Below are positions 1 through 12,791 of a stretch of 64,000 nucleotides of DNA, piece by piece; the stretch's first letter is position 1, and every line of letters begins with the position of its first letter. Both the position numbers and the translations under genes were made by a program. Origin of the DNA: Sipunculus nudus (lineage: Eukaryota > Annelida > Sipuncula > Golfingiida > Sipunculidae); NCBI GenBank assembly GCA_026874595.1, contig CM049307.1, forward strand, positions 38,788,862 through 38,852,861, read 5' to 3'. The notes beneath the pieces are model-generated. The model ran no database searches and was not told the DNA's origin. It worked only from the letters and a program-made list of their open reading frames with translations.

Positions 1-533
1 GTTGTGTAAAATTCAGCAAGGTAGACGATTTATCTATCAACCGACACGGATCGTAACCTTATACATTAACATTTCTCCTATGAATAATAATAAAACCATA
101 TATGTTAACAATGGGTGGTACACATTTATTATTCATTTATTATAACGGGTTTATATCGTTTTATTCTGTAAATGAGATATACTTCCAAGAGCGGAATATG
201 ATTAAGTAGCATAATAATCATAATAATAATCACAATAATAATAACGCGTCCTATGCAGCGCATTCTCCAGTGCATGTTGATCGCTCAGAGCATTAGAATA
301 AGCAGTCTTCAGATCAGACCAGCAACTACCTGGAAGTATTTTAAAAACATATGTGGAAAATACAACAGGGGAAATGTCAGAAACAAAAGAAGATATTGCC
401 ATAACTTTCTAATAACAATAAGCCACTATTTTCATTAGAAAAGATATTGCTGCAGATATATATGTCATATTCATGTTACTTCTCCAATGGATACACAGGT
501 CTCTTATTTGAATAAGTTCTATTATCTAATTAG

Positions 534-534
<1 letters not shown>

Positions 535-602
<68 letters not shown>
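535..602. repeat. (TA)n microsatellite
   Basis: An uninterrupted run of about 34 TA units between ordinary AT-rich flanks. Confidence 0.95.
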
Positions 603-607
<5 letters not shown>

Positions 608-1579
608 AGCTATATTATAAAATATATTATATGTAAACTATTGGTAGTTACTATCATGACAATGTGTAATGTGTCTTGTGTGTACTATACCATCGTTAAT
701 TAAATTTTACTTTATAAAGACTTCGTTTAAAGGAAAAGTTCATATGTAATATTACAACGTAACATTTAATTACGGAAAGGTGTTTAAGTGCATCACGTAA
801 AGCCTGTCATCACTATCGTCTGAACCTTAGGCCTTTTTATGACTTCTAGTCAATCAATTAATGTGTCATATTATTTGAAAAGAGAACAGAAACAGCTGAT
901 AAAGATTGTTCTGTTATTAAAGCATAAAATGCCACTGGTGCCAATCATAACCATCCAGCTCTATCTGAAGATACCGCTTTCTGCCACTCCACTTGATTAC
1001 TGACACTACAAGAACATCCTGCTAGAAAAAAGAACAGATGGTCTTAGTAAGTTGTAATGGTACTTAACATTTCCAGGTCTCACGTCTGATGGACTGCCGA
1101 CAGTATTATTAAACACAGGAAGTCGTATTATGTGTTTTACGTGATTATCAGACGAGCCGGGGCCATAAAGAGAGCAATAAAACCGTTTATGTGGTCGGAC
1201 TTACTCAGTGCGGTTTAAGACATGTATCATGACTAGAATTTTGGGGATTTGTTTTGAATGCCTAAATCGAGCCAAACTGCTTCCATGGGTCTGTCCCTAT
1301 GGCCCCCTGAATCAAAAATAATATAAGTGCACGGGGATTAGCTATTTTTATTTCCCATTAATAAGCAGAACGTCCTGCTATATTTTTCTTTTCCCTGTTT
1401 AGGTATAGCCTGGCTGATCTACTGGGGAAAGGTCTGTTGGGATTTCTCCGTTAAAATCTGGTGATTTATTGTCCCTGGATGGTACCCTTTAGCACCCAGA
1501 CTTATACCACCAGGCCCTCACTATCTGCTTAATGTGCAGTATCGATCCCTAACCAGACCGGGGGAAGAACTCGACATGC

Positions 1580-1581
<2 letters not shown>

Positions 1582-1670
<89 letters not shown>

Positions 1671-1690
1671 CCTATATATATATATATATA
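1582..1690. repeat. Compound (CT)n-(TA)n microsatellite
   Basis: About 22 CT units pass directly into about 22 TA units, then a short interrupted TA tail. The frames across it (YIYIYI / RERERE) are repeat artefacts. Confidence 0.95.
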
Positions 1691-2218
1691 CATGTATTTA
1701 TATATACATGTATATATATATATGTATCTATAGATTATTAACAAATAAATAATAAAGATAAATGGCATATCTATTTATAATATATTACATTATTAATATA
1801 TATATATATCATGCGTAAATTATGCTATATTTAATATGGGTATCTAAAAATGTTTTGATTCCATGTATATAAATATTCCAAACACATGAGTCCAAACACA
1901 TGCTTGTGAGTCTAGTGCTTTTTAATTCAAATATTTGCATAAATAACATAAAACATGGACCATTAATGTAAGGGGTTAGGGGAGAGGAAAAAAATGACTT
2001 TCCCTGGAGAACATTACTTCGTTTGGTCTCTGTACGCGGGACAATAAGTGTCCCCACTTTATCACTAATAACTTCCGGCTTTCTTCTGCTGGGCGTCAAA
2101 TAAGAAACGCCTACTTGATCTTCTCATAGCGAGGCTCAGACTCGTATCATTAACTTCTAATTGAGCCTCATGTCATCTCATATTTCCAAATGACCTTGAC
2201 CTCCGTTTCGATCAATTT

Positions 2219-2815
2219 TAATTAGGGATGAGATGGATTAATCTGGAATCGGCACATCAAAGTCAGATTTGACAACCCGAGTTTTTATGGGACGCGTTTG
2301 GAAACAATGCTTTACTTAAGCAGTCCGATTATTGGACACACTCAGTCTTACTGTCTTGAATTCCATCCTCGGTATACATTTGATATTCTACATTGGTAAA
2401 AAATGACTCCCGCTATAATGGCAGAGTTCAGCCCTGGTGTAATTAGTTTGCTGCTCAGTCCTTGTATGCTGCCATTATAATTTACAGTTAATTGTGCATG
2501 TTATTCTTTCTGACAGCCACAGGTCTTATGTCTGCCTTTTTAAACGAAGCCTACCAGTGTGGCTAAGCGGAAAATGTGTTTGCTCGCATGGAATAATCTT
2601 TTTTTATAAATGTATAATATATAAAGCATAAAAACGTGTTTATATGTATGGTATCGGCGCTTCGTTAAATCCCTGTAACATTATACAGGGTGCCTTAATT
2701 TGTTTCTAATTAGGATACTAATTAAGAGAGAACAACTGCTTTTGAAATATGCACATTCAGTAAATCATTGTGGCAGCGGGACTGCTTCAATGTCAAGAAA
2801 ACAGAAACCTAATTA
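2219..2815. promoter_or_regulatory. TAATTA-rich stretch with inverted repeat, candidate enhancer
   Basis: Five exact TAATTA homeodomain cores lie at 2219, 2440, 2707, 2719 and 2810. An 11-bp perfect inverted repeat (TATAATGGCAG at 2414-2424, CTGCCATTATA at 2469-2479) brackets one of them. The stretch is of higher complexity than its microsatellite-rich surroundings. Regulatory function is inference: TAATTA is common by chance in AT-rich DNA, and no conservation test was possible. Confidence 0.25.
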
Positions 2816-3673
2816 GGCGGGTAATAATCAAAAGAAAGGAAAACAAGACTTCAAGGCAATATTGCCTTTGATTAACAGTGATGACATTTAGAATAGCTGT
2901 CGCCAAACAGGACCCTTTGCCTCATCTAGCCAGGATAGGATCATATACTATAATGAGAGAACGGGGTCTGCAGATTGCCAGTAATCAGTATTTATGAGAA
3001 ACCTAGACCGCACGGGCGAGGCGCCGAAGCTGTCTCTGATTTGAATGGGAGGATATAGGAGAATTATACCTTACATCCTATCAGTTTCCGTCCGACCATG
3101 TGACACTATAAATGCTGAATGCTTAACTGAGGCACACGGAACTACAGCCGGTTAAAGCGCAATGCATTATGTATTAACTCTTCGTTTGATATGCTTTATC
3201 TTTAACGCTCATTCACCTTTGCATACAGGTTTGAAATGTCACACATGATTTGTATAATATATAAACAGAGTCAATATTTAGTGTCAAATTTATATATACA
3301 TGTAAATGTAAAATGATTGATTTTCTTCGCAAATTCTGCTGTAGTCTGCTTCATTAGTTGGTGTCCATAGAAATTTGGTGATTATCTTTTTGAATTAACG
3401 CCTAACATGAGATGTAAAACTTCATAAAAAATATAACATTTACTTTTTTAAACCTTTTTGTTCTTCTGAAACTTGTGGCCAAGAAAAATGGCGTCTGTCA
3501 TCGGCTGGCAGCCTCACTTTGAATTTTTTGTTCTATATGCATCGAGACTTCAATGTTTTGCAAATCTGAAGTCATTTCTGAAAAAAACCAAGACAGAGAG
3601 AGAGGGTATTTTATTCTACAGGCATGTATCGAGACTTGTGTTTTGCAAATTTGAAGTTATTTCTGAATATCCA

Positions 3674-3674
<1 letters not shown>

Positions 3675-3720
<46 letters not shown>
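3675..3720. repeat. (CA)n-(TA)n microsatellite
   Basis: About 18 CA units followed by about five AT units. Confidence 0.95.
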
Positions 3721-6700
3721 TCATTTTTCTATAGGCCTCGAGGTTTCTGTATTTTGTAAATACGGATATACGAACTCTCCACGTGTTGTTTTATAGATAG
3801 GTCACTGAATTTCCTTTGAAGTCACTGGCTTTTGCAAATATTACATGGTCTTATCATTATGGTACTTGTTTCTCTCCTGATGCTTCATTACTTAAAGTAC
3901 ACATCAGTTTTTCCCCTGAACCAGCTTCCTCAGAGGATAACGATTGAAATTTAAGGTTGCTGCAAACCATTGAATAGATGTAAAGGCTTACTGTGATTGG
4001 ATAGCATCACAAAACTTCGTGGTAGTCCGTACCTCCAGTCCCCGCGGTATCATACTTTATTTTCTTCGGCTTCTTTGTATTGGTATGATCTTGGAACATT
4101 ACAGGAAAATCGACCTGGATCCCTTTCATCTGAAGGGAAATAAGCACCCCGAAATAGCTTACAGCTGAATCAAATAAGTTCTTCTTCTGAATGCAGTTGA
4201 TTCAACCTACCTAATCAAAAGTTTAGCTTGGAAAGGAAATGCCATAACATGTTTTGTCTGGCTCTATCGGCTGGTCTTACTAGTATAGACGGTCGACCCA
4301 GGGTTCAAGAACGCGAGAAAAATCTGTACAGAACTACAAAAGGAGTGAGCAATCAGTAGAATACATCGGCCTTGGTGGCGTCATTTTCTAAATTACGTCT
4401 CTGTGCTTCCATAAATAGGTTTAAATCCATACATTTGATACTTTACTTACGTCATACGAGGAGCGCACCAAAAACATAAGTACCTCAATGACGGTGAATT
4501 GAGGTGATTAATACAATAGACATGGAGGTCGCTCTGTCGGACTGTTACTATTTTTTTCTCATATATGTAATACAAAACACAGACTCAACAAACTCAATAA
4601 AATTTCTTAGTTATGTCGTTTTTATGTATTTGTAACAAGCATACGTTATATAAATAATACGCTTAAAGTCGATAATAATATTTTACCAAATGACAAGTCA
4701 AAGCATGAAGAGAACTAGGGACATAAATGTTGTCAATGTAATCATCGAAGCCATATAGCTCAAGGAATAGACGGAGCCCTGATGTAAGCAGGTCTATATA
4801 TCAAGCGAATGTTCAAGAAAACGGTAAGGTAACTCAAACATCGTTCAGATTCAGTTCTTGCGTGGGGGATGTTAAGTTGGTGGCGCTGTGGGAAGTGTCT
4901 CACCGAATTCAGTCAGACATGCACCCATGCGCAAAGTGAATGATGCGGGTGTGTCCATCATGTAGTGATTCCCGTATAGCTCTTAATACTAACTATTGTT
5001 GTACTCTTTTGAAGATAAAGAGCAGAATTACAATATGTCTAATATGGTTTATTTGTCTTATAATTAATAAGCCTAAAGATACAAAACATCATCTTTCGAA
5101 TAATTTGAGACATGGGTGGTAGTTGGTGCGTCTGATTAGGTTAGCGTACAGGCTTCTCTGCGAGTAAGACTGGTGTCTGAGTTGCCAGTTGTCCACAAGA
5201 GCTTGTTTCATTTGTTTGAATCCAGGCACTCCCGGTCGGATGGCACATTTGGAAGACTTAATGATTACTTAATTATACTTAAAACCTGCAAAAAAGTTTT
5301 CATAATAACAAAGAATTAAAAATCCGCATATTAATTGCAATGTTTATTCAATCTTCATCAATGTTTTGTCGTAAAATACATGTTAAATGACCATTCCTGT
5401 GAGACTGTGAAAGACTATGAATCAGTCTGCGGTCGAACATTATGACATGACAATATGGAACAAAAAAGACGGAAAGATCCATTTCCCAACGAAGTGTTTG
5501 CTCATTGTGTAACACCATCGCTGGTTGTTTCCTGTGCTCTTTTAACCTCAAGGTCTGTGGTATAACAATTAATCACATGGGACGTGGGGGCATTTGAGAG
5601 AAACACGAGAACAAAATGTCGGGGAATACAAGCATACAACGAACTTGACACGATGGTCCTCTCCGTAAAGTGACAGCCAGACAATTATGTCTTGGATGGG
5701 GAAGGGTGTTATCTTATCAGTATATCGGTGCCACAGTGTTCAGACTGCTCCTCTAAGATCATGTAAAGGGTAGAGCTACCAATAACTCTTGTGATGTCTG
5801 CGGCTCCCCTTTCTGCCTCACAGATAAGACCCGCCAGCCAACGATAATTCACTTTCTGTTGGACAGACACTCTTCTTCCAAAGCGCTGCTGATTTTTTGC
5901 TGGTTCTCTGAAACGCAGAAGGAGCATCGCCCGGGATATGGCCAATACTGCACAACATGTCGAATTACAAGCTTTGTGCTTTAAACATTAAACATTGATA
6001 CTTTAACCGAGGTCAAGATCTATCTGACCCACCGATCAAGAGCACGCCTACACAAGACATGGCAAAACACCTCAGACCCGGGTCCCTACCCAACGCAAAA
6101 TAGACTGTCTAAAAAGTTAAATCATATAGACGTGGAAACTTTATTTACTTTTAGATAAATACAGGCCTCCAAATTGACTTTTTTTCATCTTCAGGAGGAA
6201 TTGGTAGAGAACTCTCTTTAAGAAAAACGTGGATTTATTTTGTTCCTCTCTCTGTAAATATTTATCGGATTTAAAAAATTTTTTAAATTACTTTAATATT
6301 TTCACCATTATTTATTTATTTCTTTCTTTCAACAATACGAACCAATAGTCACAAAACCTTCACGATTAACTAGTTAAATTACATTTAATTTGTGTCACTA
6401 TATGTATCGTTTGTACCAGATACAGAATTTAGCTGCAGTAGATATCCACTCCATATGAAGTTGACCTGGACCTGGCGAGGTCGATTTTACAGCAGGATGT
6501 CTGAGCAAGGCGCATGCAAGATCAACGATTACTACGCCCTTTGAAGTTGGGGGATAAACAACCTGCACCAGACAATTACAGTTTTTCTTGTTTCTGCTGT
6601 TTTTTTCAGGATCAAGGTCGATGCTGATCGGGTTATCGACTGCACCATTCTATAAAACTGAAAGGAATGCTTCCTGCTTTCTGAATAAAAACTTAACTTG

Positions 6701-7085
6701 GTCTCATACAAATGGAAATATATTCTTTTGCAGGCATAAAGGGGCATCGAGATATAAAGTGAAAACGATCCTTTTCTTTTCACTTTTATAACGAATATTG
6801 TAAGGAATTTAATATATTAAAGATTTATTAAAATATAAATTAGGATATTCAGTTACGTAGATAGTTGCAGAACTAACATTTAAATTCAAGAAAGCAGCCG
6901 AAACAACTGTATAAAATTATTACACCAAACTGAGAGAATTTATAATTATAGACTCTGAAACAGTTATTTTTATTTTCCTACAAGTAGCCTGCGTTACATG
7001 ATCTGTTTCATATCAATTCTGTTTAGGTTTAAATATGATAGTCAAAGAAAAACTCTGTGTAACAGGCAATTCCAGATTTGAATAG

Positions 7086-7102
7086 AAACATATATATGTG
7101 TA

Positions 7103-7133
<31 letters not shown>

Positions 7134-7183
7134 CCATATATATGTGTGTGTCTGTATATATATACATATATTATGTGTGTCTG

Positions 7184-7224
<41 letters not shown>
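7086..7224. repeat. Interrupted TA/TG microsatellite
   Basis: Two TA runs are separated by TATGTGTGTCTG-like variants. The variant block itself occurs twice, which suggests slippage plus local duplication. Confidence 0.9.
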
Positions 7225-7230
<6 letters not shown>

Positions 7231-8645
7231 ACATTCAAACCATTTTAACCAAAAAAAGTGTAGATTTGAACATTAGGACCTTTTTTCAATCTTAAAGCGT
7301 ATTGACAAGAACATGACAGGCAGTTTTTTCTGAAGTCTTATTAACACGTTCCCTACTCCAGCAGCCATCATGTCAAGGACTATCCTAACACGTAACACAA
7401 AGCCCTATGGCAAAATAATTAATACAGACATTTCCCAGACCGTTAAGACATGAGCATCGGTACAAGCAGGCTTCCAGCGCCATACGTTAGGTCTTAACGA
7501 AGCTATATCGAGTATATGAGTAATTTTTAACTAATTTAAAAAATCCCGTTTGTCTGTTATCCTCATGCAGGGTGTTGAAGAATACACCACAAATATATAC
7601 CATATATATAGGTACCTGGTACAATTCCTACTTACACAATATTAGCCATCAAGGAAATTGATCAGAAGAGAAATACTCAATATAACGTTTACGGAAGTGA
7701 CATTTGTTGAACCTGCGGATAATGCAAACAGACTATACCGATTTTTACGTTGTCGAAACCAGCCTAAATCCTAGATAATTGGGATTCTGTTCTTTCTTCT
7801 GTGATGAATTGACAACTTATTTCAAGACGACAAGAAACCTGAAAATTATTGACTGACGAATCAAGATAAATATATTTGCACCCCAATTATCTCCCTGCGT
7901 TCGAAACGTAAAGGTAGCTCGGTCCAGCATTTAAAACACTCTGTTTAAAAATGGTGGAGAGATGTTTGGACTAATTTCAGCATTATTCTCCGAAGATTTC
8001 TTGATTAATTACAATGTTAGCAATATTGAAGAAGAAATTGCTTGATCTCTTACACGTCAGCAACGTTAATATACACTTATAATTTATAAAGCTTTCTATA
8101 AGAAAACTGAGAAACAGAGTTGTTTAAAAACTTGGTAATTGCGAAATTTTCGATTGCGTAATTTGTCAATGTCAATTGTCTGATTCATTGACAAATACTA
8201 TTTCATCGGAAATCTCACAATTACTCTTGAAACTGCTGAACGAAATTATACAAATATGATTCACCACATTAATCATTTATTACAAAATTCAAGAATAAAA
8301 TAATAAAAAAATGCATGCTGATATTACCAGTGTATTTACTATCAATCTCTGAGGCAATTAAATTGTGCATCATACTTGTGCATCAAACAGTTAACTTTTG
8401 CCAGGCTGAGTATGTGAAATATTGCTAAGAGCGCGGCATTGTTATATTCATATTCAGTTTAAAGTTAAATGCGTTAAAATAATTTGGTACTTCAAAATAA
8501 TTTCAATGGCACTTAAGGTTTTGTGCTTTTTAAAGCATTTTATCTACCAGTCACACCAGAAGCATTGCACTTGATGACCTGCTTTGTCACAGTAGACTAG
8601 GCAGCTTTTCGTACTTTCTGGTTTATTAACTCACCTTTCTCAAGC

Positions 8646-8664
8646 TGGTATATATATATTTGTA

Positions 8665-8716
<52 letters not shown>
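8646..8716. repeat. (TA)n microsatellite
   Basis: A long TA run with occasional TG/TT interruptions. Confidence 0.95.
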
Positions 8717-8721
<5 letters not shown>

Positions 8722-10379
8722 TCATACATTCTAATTATCAATATGTTTTGTTTCCAATATAGGATTCTTATACCTTGAAAAATATGGGGGGGGGGATTAC
8801 ATTGATCATTCCCCGTTGCTAAAAATTGGTGGAGATATATACCTTCTATAATCATGACCCTGCCCAGCACAGCTTTTGAGTCCAGATTCAACTGGAACTT
8901 GGATTGCAATGGACTCGGAATCACACTCAGCCTCTGGCCTCCGTGGCTCGGATCTACCCTTGGACTCGACTGGCATGGACCTTGGCTTGGGTCTTGGTTT
9001 CAATAGTAACATTGTCATATCAGAAACACGCTTGTGCATTGATAAAAATCCCCAGGAAAATATAGGAGATGAATACCTTAATGCCGGAAAGTATAAACAT
9101 TATTATGGACCATAATTTTTTTATAGGGAAATATAGGGCCTTTCCGTGTACGTTTGTGCCTGTCTGAGACAGGTGGAAAGTTACATTCGTAACTGGGAGA
9201 GAGAGAGAGAGAGAGAGCCGTTCAGAATCTCTGCAGTAATAAATTGGCTGTTTCCACATTATATGCACTATTGATAGGTTTAGCCTTGGGAGTCTGTTTA
9301 ATTAGCAGTGTAAAATACTTTTACATTGCATGCTTTATTTCGCACGTTTTCTTCATGCCATCAAAAACATTAACCACATAGATTAGTACTTCCATCCTTG
9401 TTTTCGCGCGGACATAATGTTTCATAAAAAGAACTCCATATGTTGCTGATTACTTACCCTGGTTATCCATGGTGATAAAATTATTAAGTGTGATGCAAAC
9501 ATATGGCATATGTGCCCTAACTGCAGCATATCGAGTGATACAGAGTGGAACGGAAACCCATCTGCCACAGGAGGGGTTACAGCGTTGCCTGGGGTAGCCG
9601 GGGTTGCCTTTGTTTACCAAAACCAAACCAGGAATAACCTTTCCCCCTATACCTATCTCCATCCCTCTTAGTCCACTAGTGAAACAAATTTTTGGCCATG
9701 CATGTCCTGTGAACCATGCAGTTATATTGCATATAATGTATTATAACTCTAGGGAGACCTAAGACGAATCAGTCTTTGTCAACTTTGAATCACTGTACGA
9801 CACAAAATATATACTTCACTGGCTGTTTGGCCTGACCATACATGAATCATTCCTGTAAATGTTTTATTCAACTTAATCAACATAGTGAAATCCGTTTGCA
9901 CAATATTAAGTCACATTAAACTGTATTCTGCCTCAAAAGTCAGTCCATTCAATGTTTGATGAACAAGGTTCTTCAACTTAGATTAATTTCTAGAAAATAC
10001 TTAAAATGAAACAGTTACAATAAAGAGCGAGTCGTTTGAACTCTTCATGAATAATGCAAGTTTCAAGGCTTATTGAAGAATATCGCAAACAAATACCCAT
10101 TTCTTATAAACACACCATGTGTCTCACCCCCAAAGGCATGGACACCCCAGGTTCTTTGACCTAAACCAGCTTAAACTCACACATACACTCAGATGAGACT
10201 GACATGAGTAAAAAAACAATAAAGAATATTAAAAATAAGCTAACACTTCTCTGGAGAGGCGTTCCACACATATGTACAGATGATCACTAGAGTCCACATC
10301 ATATAAAATCACTAAATCCGGTTTACTCCTGAATAAATATTATACACATGAGGGTTTCACTTGTTTTCACGGATCTTGA

Positions 10380-10403
10380 TCACATGACCGACGCACACGT
10401 GAC
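10380..10403. promoter_or_regulatory. Paired E-box motifs (M-box/CLEAR-like)
   Basis: TCACATGA (10380-10387) and CACGTGAC (10396-10403) lie 8 bp apart. Both match the TCAYRTGA-type core bound by bHLH-ZIP factors of the MiT/TFE and USF classes. They lie about 570 bp from the CRE/TATA pair at 10.95 kb. Binding is inferred from motif only. Confidence 0.3.
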
Positions 10404-10953
10404 TTTGGTATGCCATCTACTAGTACAGTCCGCCCACATTGTGTATGAACAGGAACTTGCCAGCGCTTCACGCCACTAAACAACACTGTCCTCAACTGAA
10501 GTACGTGCTCACCATCGGAGGCAAAATCCTAAAAGCATTGACAGATAGGCTCACAGCCTTCTCTGTAGGAACACTGAAGAAATGTCTTTCACAGCAGATG
10601 ACTCCTGGACACATCCATCACTACGTACCTGAATATGCCACCGCACGATAATATTCAGTACCACTTACACTCACGATTCGCGTATAAATTGTCCAGGTCT
10701 GTTACTGGGCACCCACTACGGTAGAAACACATCGACGGTTTACAAGTCCTTTAGTAAATACAATATCCATTCTCAAGTCCATTGGAGAGGTATCTACGTG
10801 GCCGTCCTCAGACACTAACGTTCTACGGCCAGGAACATCGTCTCTCCGCTGACCAGACACTGACAATCACGGACCCGCCCCTGGACAGATGACAACCGTC
10901 CGACTACACCTAGTCACCGCGCTGACTTGGGCTATTGTGAAGATTTTCCACCG

Positions 10954-10976
10954 CTTATATACACCTGCTGACGTCA
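10954..10976 (-). promoter_or_regulatory. CRE plus TATA core-promoter-like module
   Basis: Read on the minus strand, a full palindromic CRE (TGACGTCA, 10969-10976) is followed 7 bp later by TATATAAG (10954-10961), the usual CRE-TATA order. The roughly 500 bp downstream on that strand (10.4-10.9 kb) are of higher complexity and GC than their surroundings, but contain only very short ORFs. It could drive a non-coding RNA, a 5' UTR exon of a gene beyond the window, or be a solo LTR. No LTR boundaries were found. Confidence 0.35.
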
Positions 10977-10999
10977 CACATCCTGATCGCCGTTCGGAC

Positions 11000-12690
11000 A
11001 ATCGCCTCACACTATAATGCGACCTGTCATTAATTGCGTGAATACTAAAATGGACACGCCTACAGAGGGCAAAACATAGGCCTATAGGAAAAGGCAGATA
11101 TGCAGGTGTGTTGCCTTTGAAGTGTATAGTAAACAGTGTTACTACAGGAAACGTCTAGACATGGACCGATTCCCCCGGAATTATAACTGTACTGAAACTA
11201 ACATCAAAAATATCACCTGGATTCTCTAAAATAAAGTTCTCACGCTAACATCTATACATGATACTCCTTATTAATGTACAATAAATAATAAAAACAATCA
11301 TCTTGTTATACAACTCTTAATTGAATATGCAAATAAATAATTAAGTCGCAGTTCCCTAGTGACACCATGCGTGACTCGTATTCAGTGTTATGTTACCCCA
11401 AGTCCACCCAACAACTCGAGAGCACACGAAAGCACAAATTTACATAATGTCCAGGCTTTAGAGAAAAAAAGGGCAAATGGCTGATTTGGATGGGAAGCGA
11501 TATATCAATGGGATAGAAAACTAATAAAAAGAATGTGTTGAACACATCCAATGTATTTTCATGAGGAGGTTAGTATATAATATATTTTAGGGGCTTTTTA
11601 ACCCTCTCATTTTATTGAATAAAACACATAATATTTATATAGCAAGATAATTCTCTCATCCTTTTTTCTCTAAAGAATCTTCTGCCTGTACATCTTTTGA
11701 TTGTCCCCATAACGTTTAGTCTGCAAACAAGGCCTATGACATTAATATAAAAAAAAATCAGCTAGATGGTATAATTGAGGAGTGTAGGTTGGTAAAGGCG
11801 TTGAACTTGGGGACTTAAGATCCACACCACCGCCTCAAAACAAAATAGTAAATTTCAGTAGAACCCTTAATATTCACTCTAATTACTTAGGTACACAGCT
11901 TATGACTTCTTGGTTTTTCCCGGCATAGTTAGGTAAAACATATAATCTAAAATAAATAAACATTATCAATTAAAGAACACCTTCATCCGCACTCAATAAT
12001 CAGTGCCACCCCGGCTGGGTCTTTTATCTATCCTTTAAAAATTGAAATTGTAAAAGCTATTAAATTAGCAATTTTATTTTCAAAGCTTTCTTTTAAGAAA
12101 CAGTACGACATTTGTTTAATTAAAGCAGTGCACATGCACAAAGCTGAATGATTCGTAAAAGCGAGGCGTAGTGAAACTTAACTTACCCTTTAATTTAGTT
12201 GGTATATGCATATGATAAAGTAAATGTCATACCAATATATATATCCTCTCTCTCTTTCTCTATCTCATTAATCTCTAAAACAGTAAATGAATGGCGGAGG
12301 CTTTCATTCATTAGAATGCAGATTCTAGTTATTATATTTTAATTACCAACATTAACTATTATTCATTTAATATTAACTATTATATTCTGAATTAACTGAA
12401 AAAAAAGTTATTTTTAAATACTACATTTATTACCTTAAAACGAATGTATTAATATCGCATTATTATTCTCAATAGTTTCTGTGATAATTTTTTAATATTC
12501 AGTTCCACGTTCACCAAGGTAGTCGCACAGCTGGGGGTTCTGTGTAAGTGTAAGAGACTAAGCACGCACTGGTGTTTAAGCACCACCTGGTGGGACGATT
12601 TAGTAAAAATTAAATACTAGACCGGTTCCTTTATCCTTAAAAATATAGGAGAAGAAATCAGTCTTTATAATTCAAGGTAACCAAGACAGG
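11000..12690. other. Non-coding stretch upstream of LAMTOR3
   Basis: AT-rich sequence with short ORFs only. I recognise no gene, RNA or element in it. Confidence 0.5.
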
Positions 12691-12726
12691 CTCGCTGGTG
12701 CTGTGGTTAGGCGAGAAAATTTGTGT

Positions 12727-12791
12727 ACTTCCGGCTGGACGGGGCCGCATGATCACATGATTTGCAGTAAACACAAGAGCAAAATACAAGA
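12727..12791 (+). promoter_or_regulatory. LAMTOR3: LAMTOR3 proximal promoter/5' UTR with ETS and M-box motifs
   Basis: ACTTCCGGC (12727-12735) is a strong ETS-type site, typical of TATA-less housekeeping promoters. TCACATGA (12753-12760) matches the M-box/CLEAR core TCAYRTGA recognised by MITF/TFEB-type factors. That fits a lysosomal Ragulator gene, since vertebrate lysosomal genes are TFEB targets. No TATA box is visible. The start codon is 31 bp beyond the M-box, so one or both motifs may lie within the 5' UTR. Confidence 0.5.

Larger units (their letters stand above)
1..10370. other. Non-coding stretch, no recognisable gene
   Basis: I see no protein family, tRNA or rRNA here on either strand. 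Open frames are short, and several come only from microsatellite translation. What it does hold is listed separately: TA, CT, CA and GA microsatellites, and a TAATTA-rich stretch at 2.2-2.8 kb. A short GATATATACC-containing segment near 8780-8850 resembles sequence near 28400-28470. Exons of a gene outside the window cannot be excluded. Confidence 0.6.

Noticed and set aside
1529-1768. Open frames of poly-YI and poly-RE
   Set aside because: Translations of TA and GA/CT microsatellites. The same applies at 7013-7238, 8640-8924, 27869-28210, 34847-35227, 53544-53933 and 57411-57827.
5348-5945. Three overlapping minus-strand frames of 60-78 codons
   Set aside because: Mutually out of frame, no recognisable domain and no splice signals linking them.
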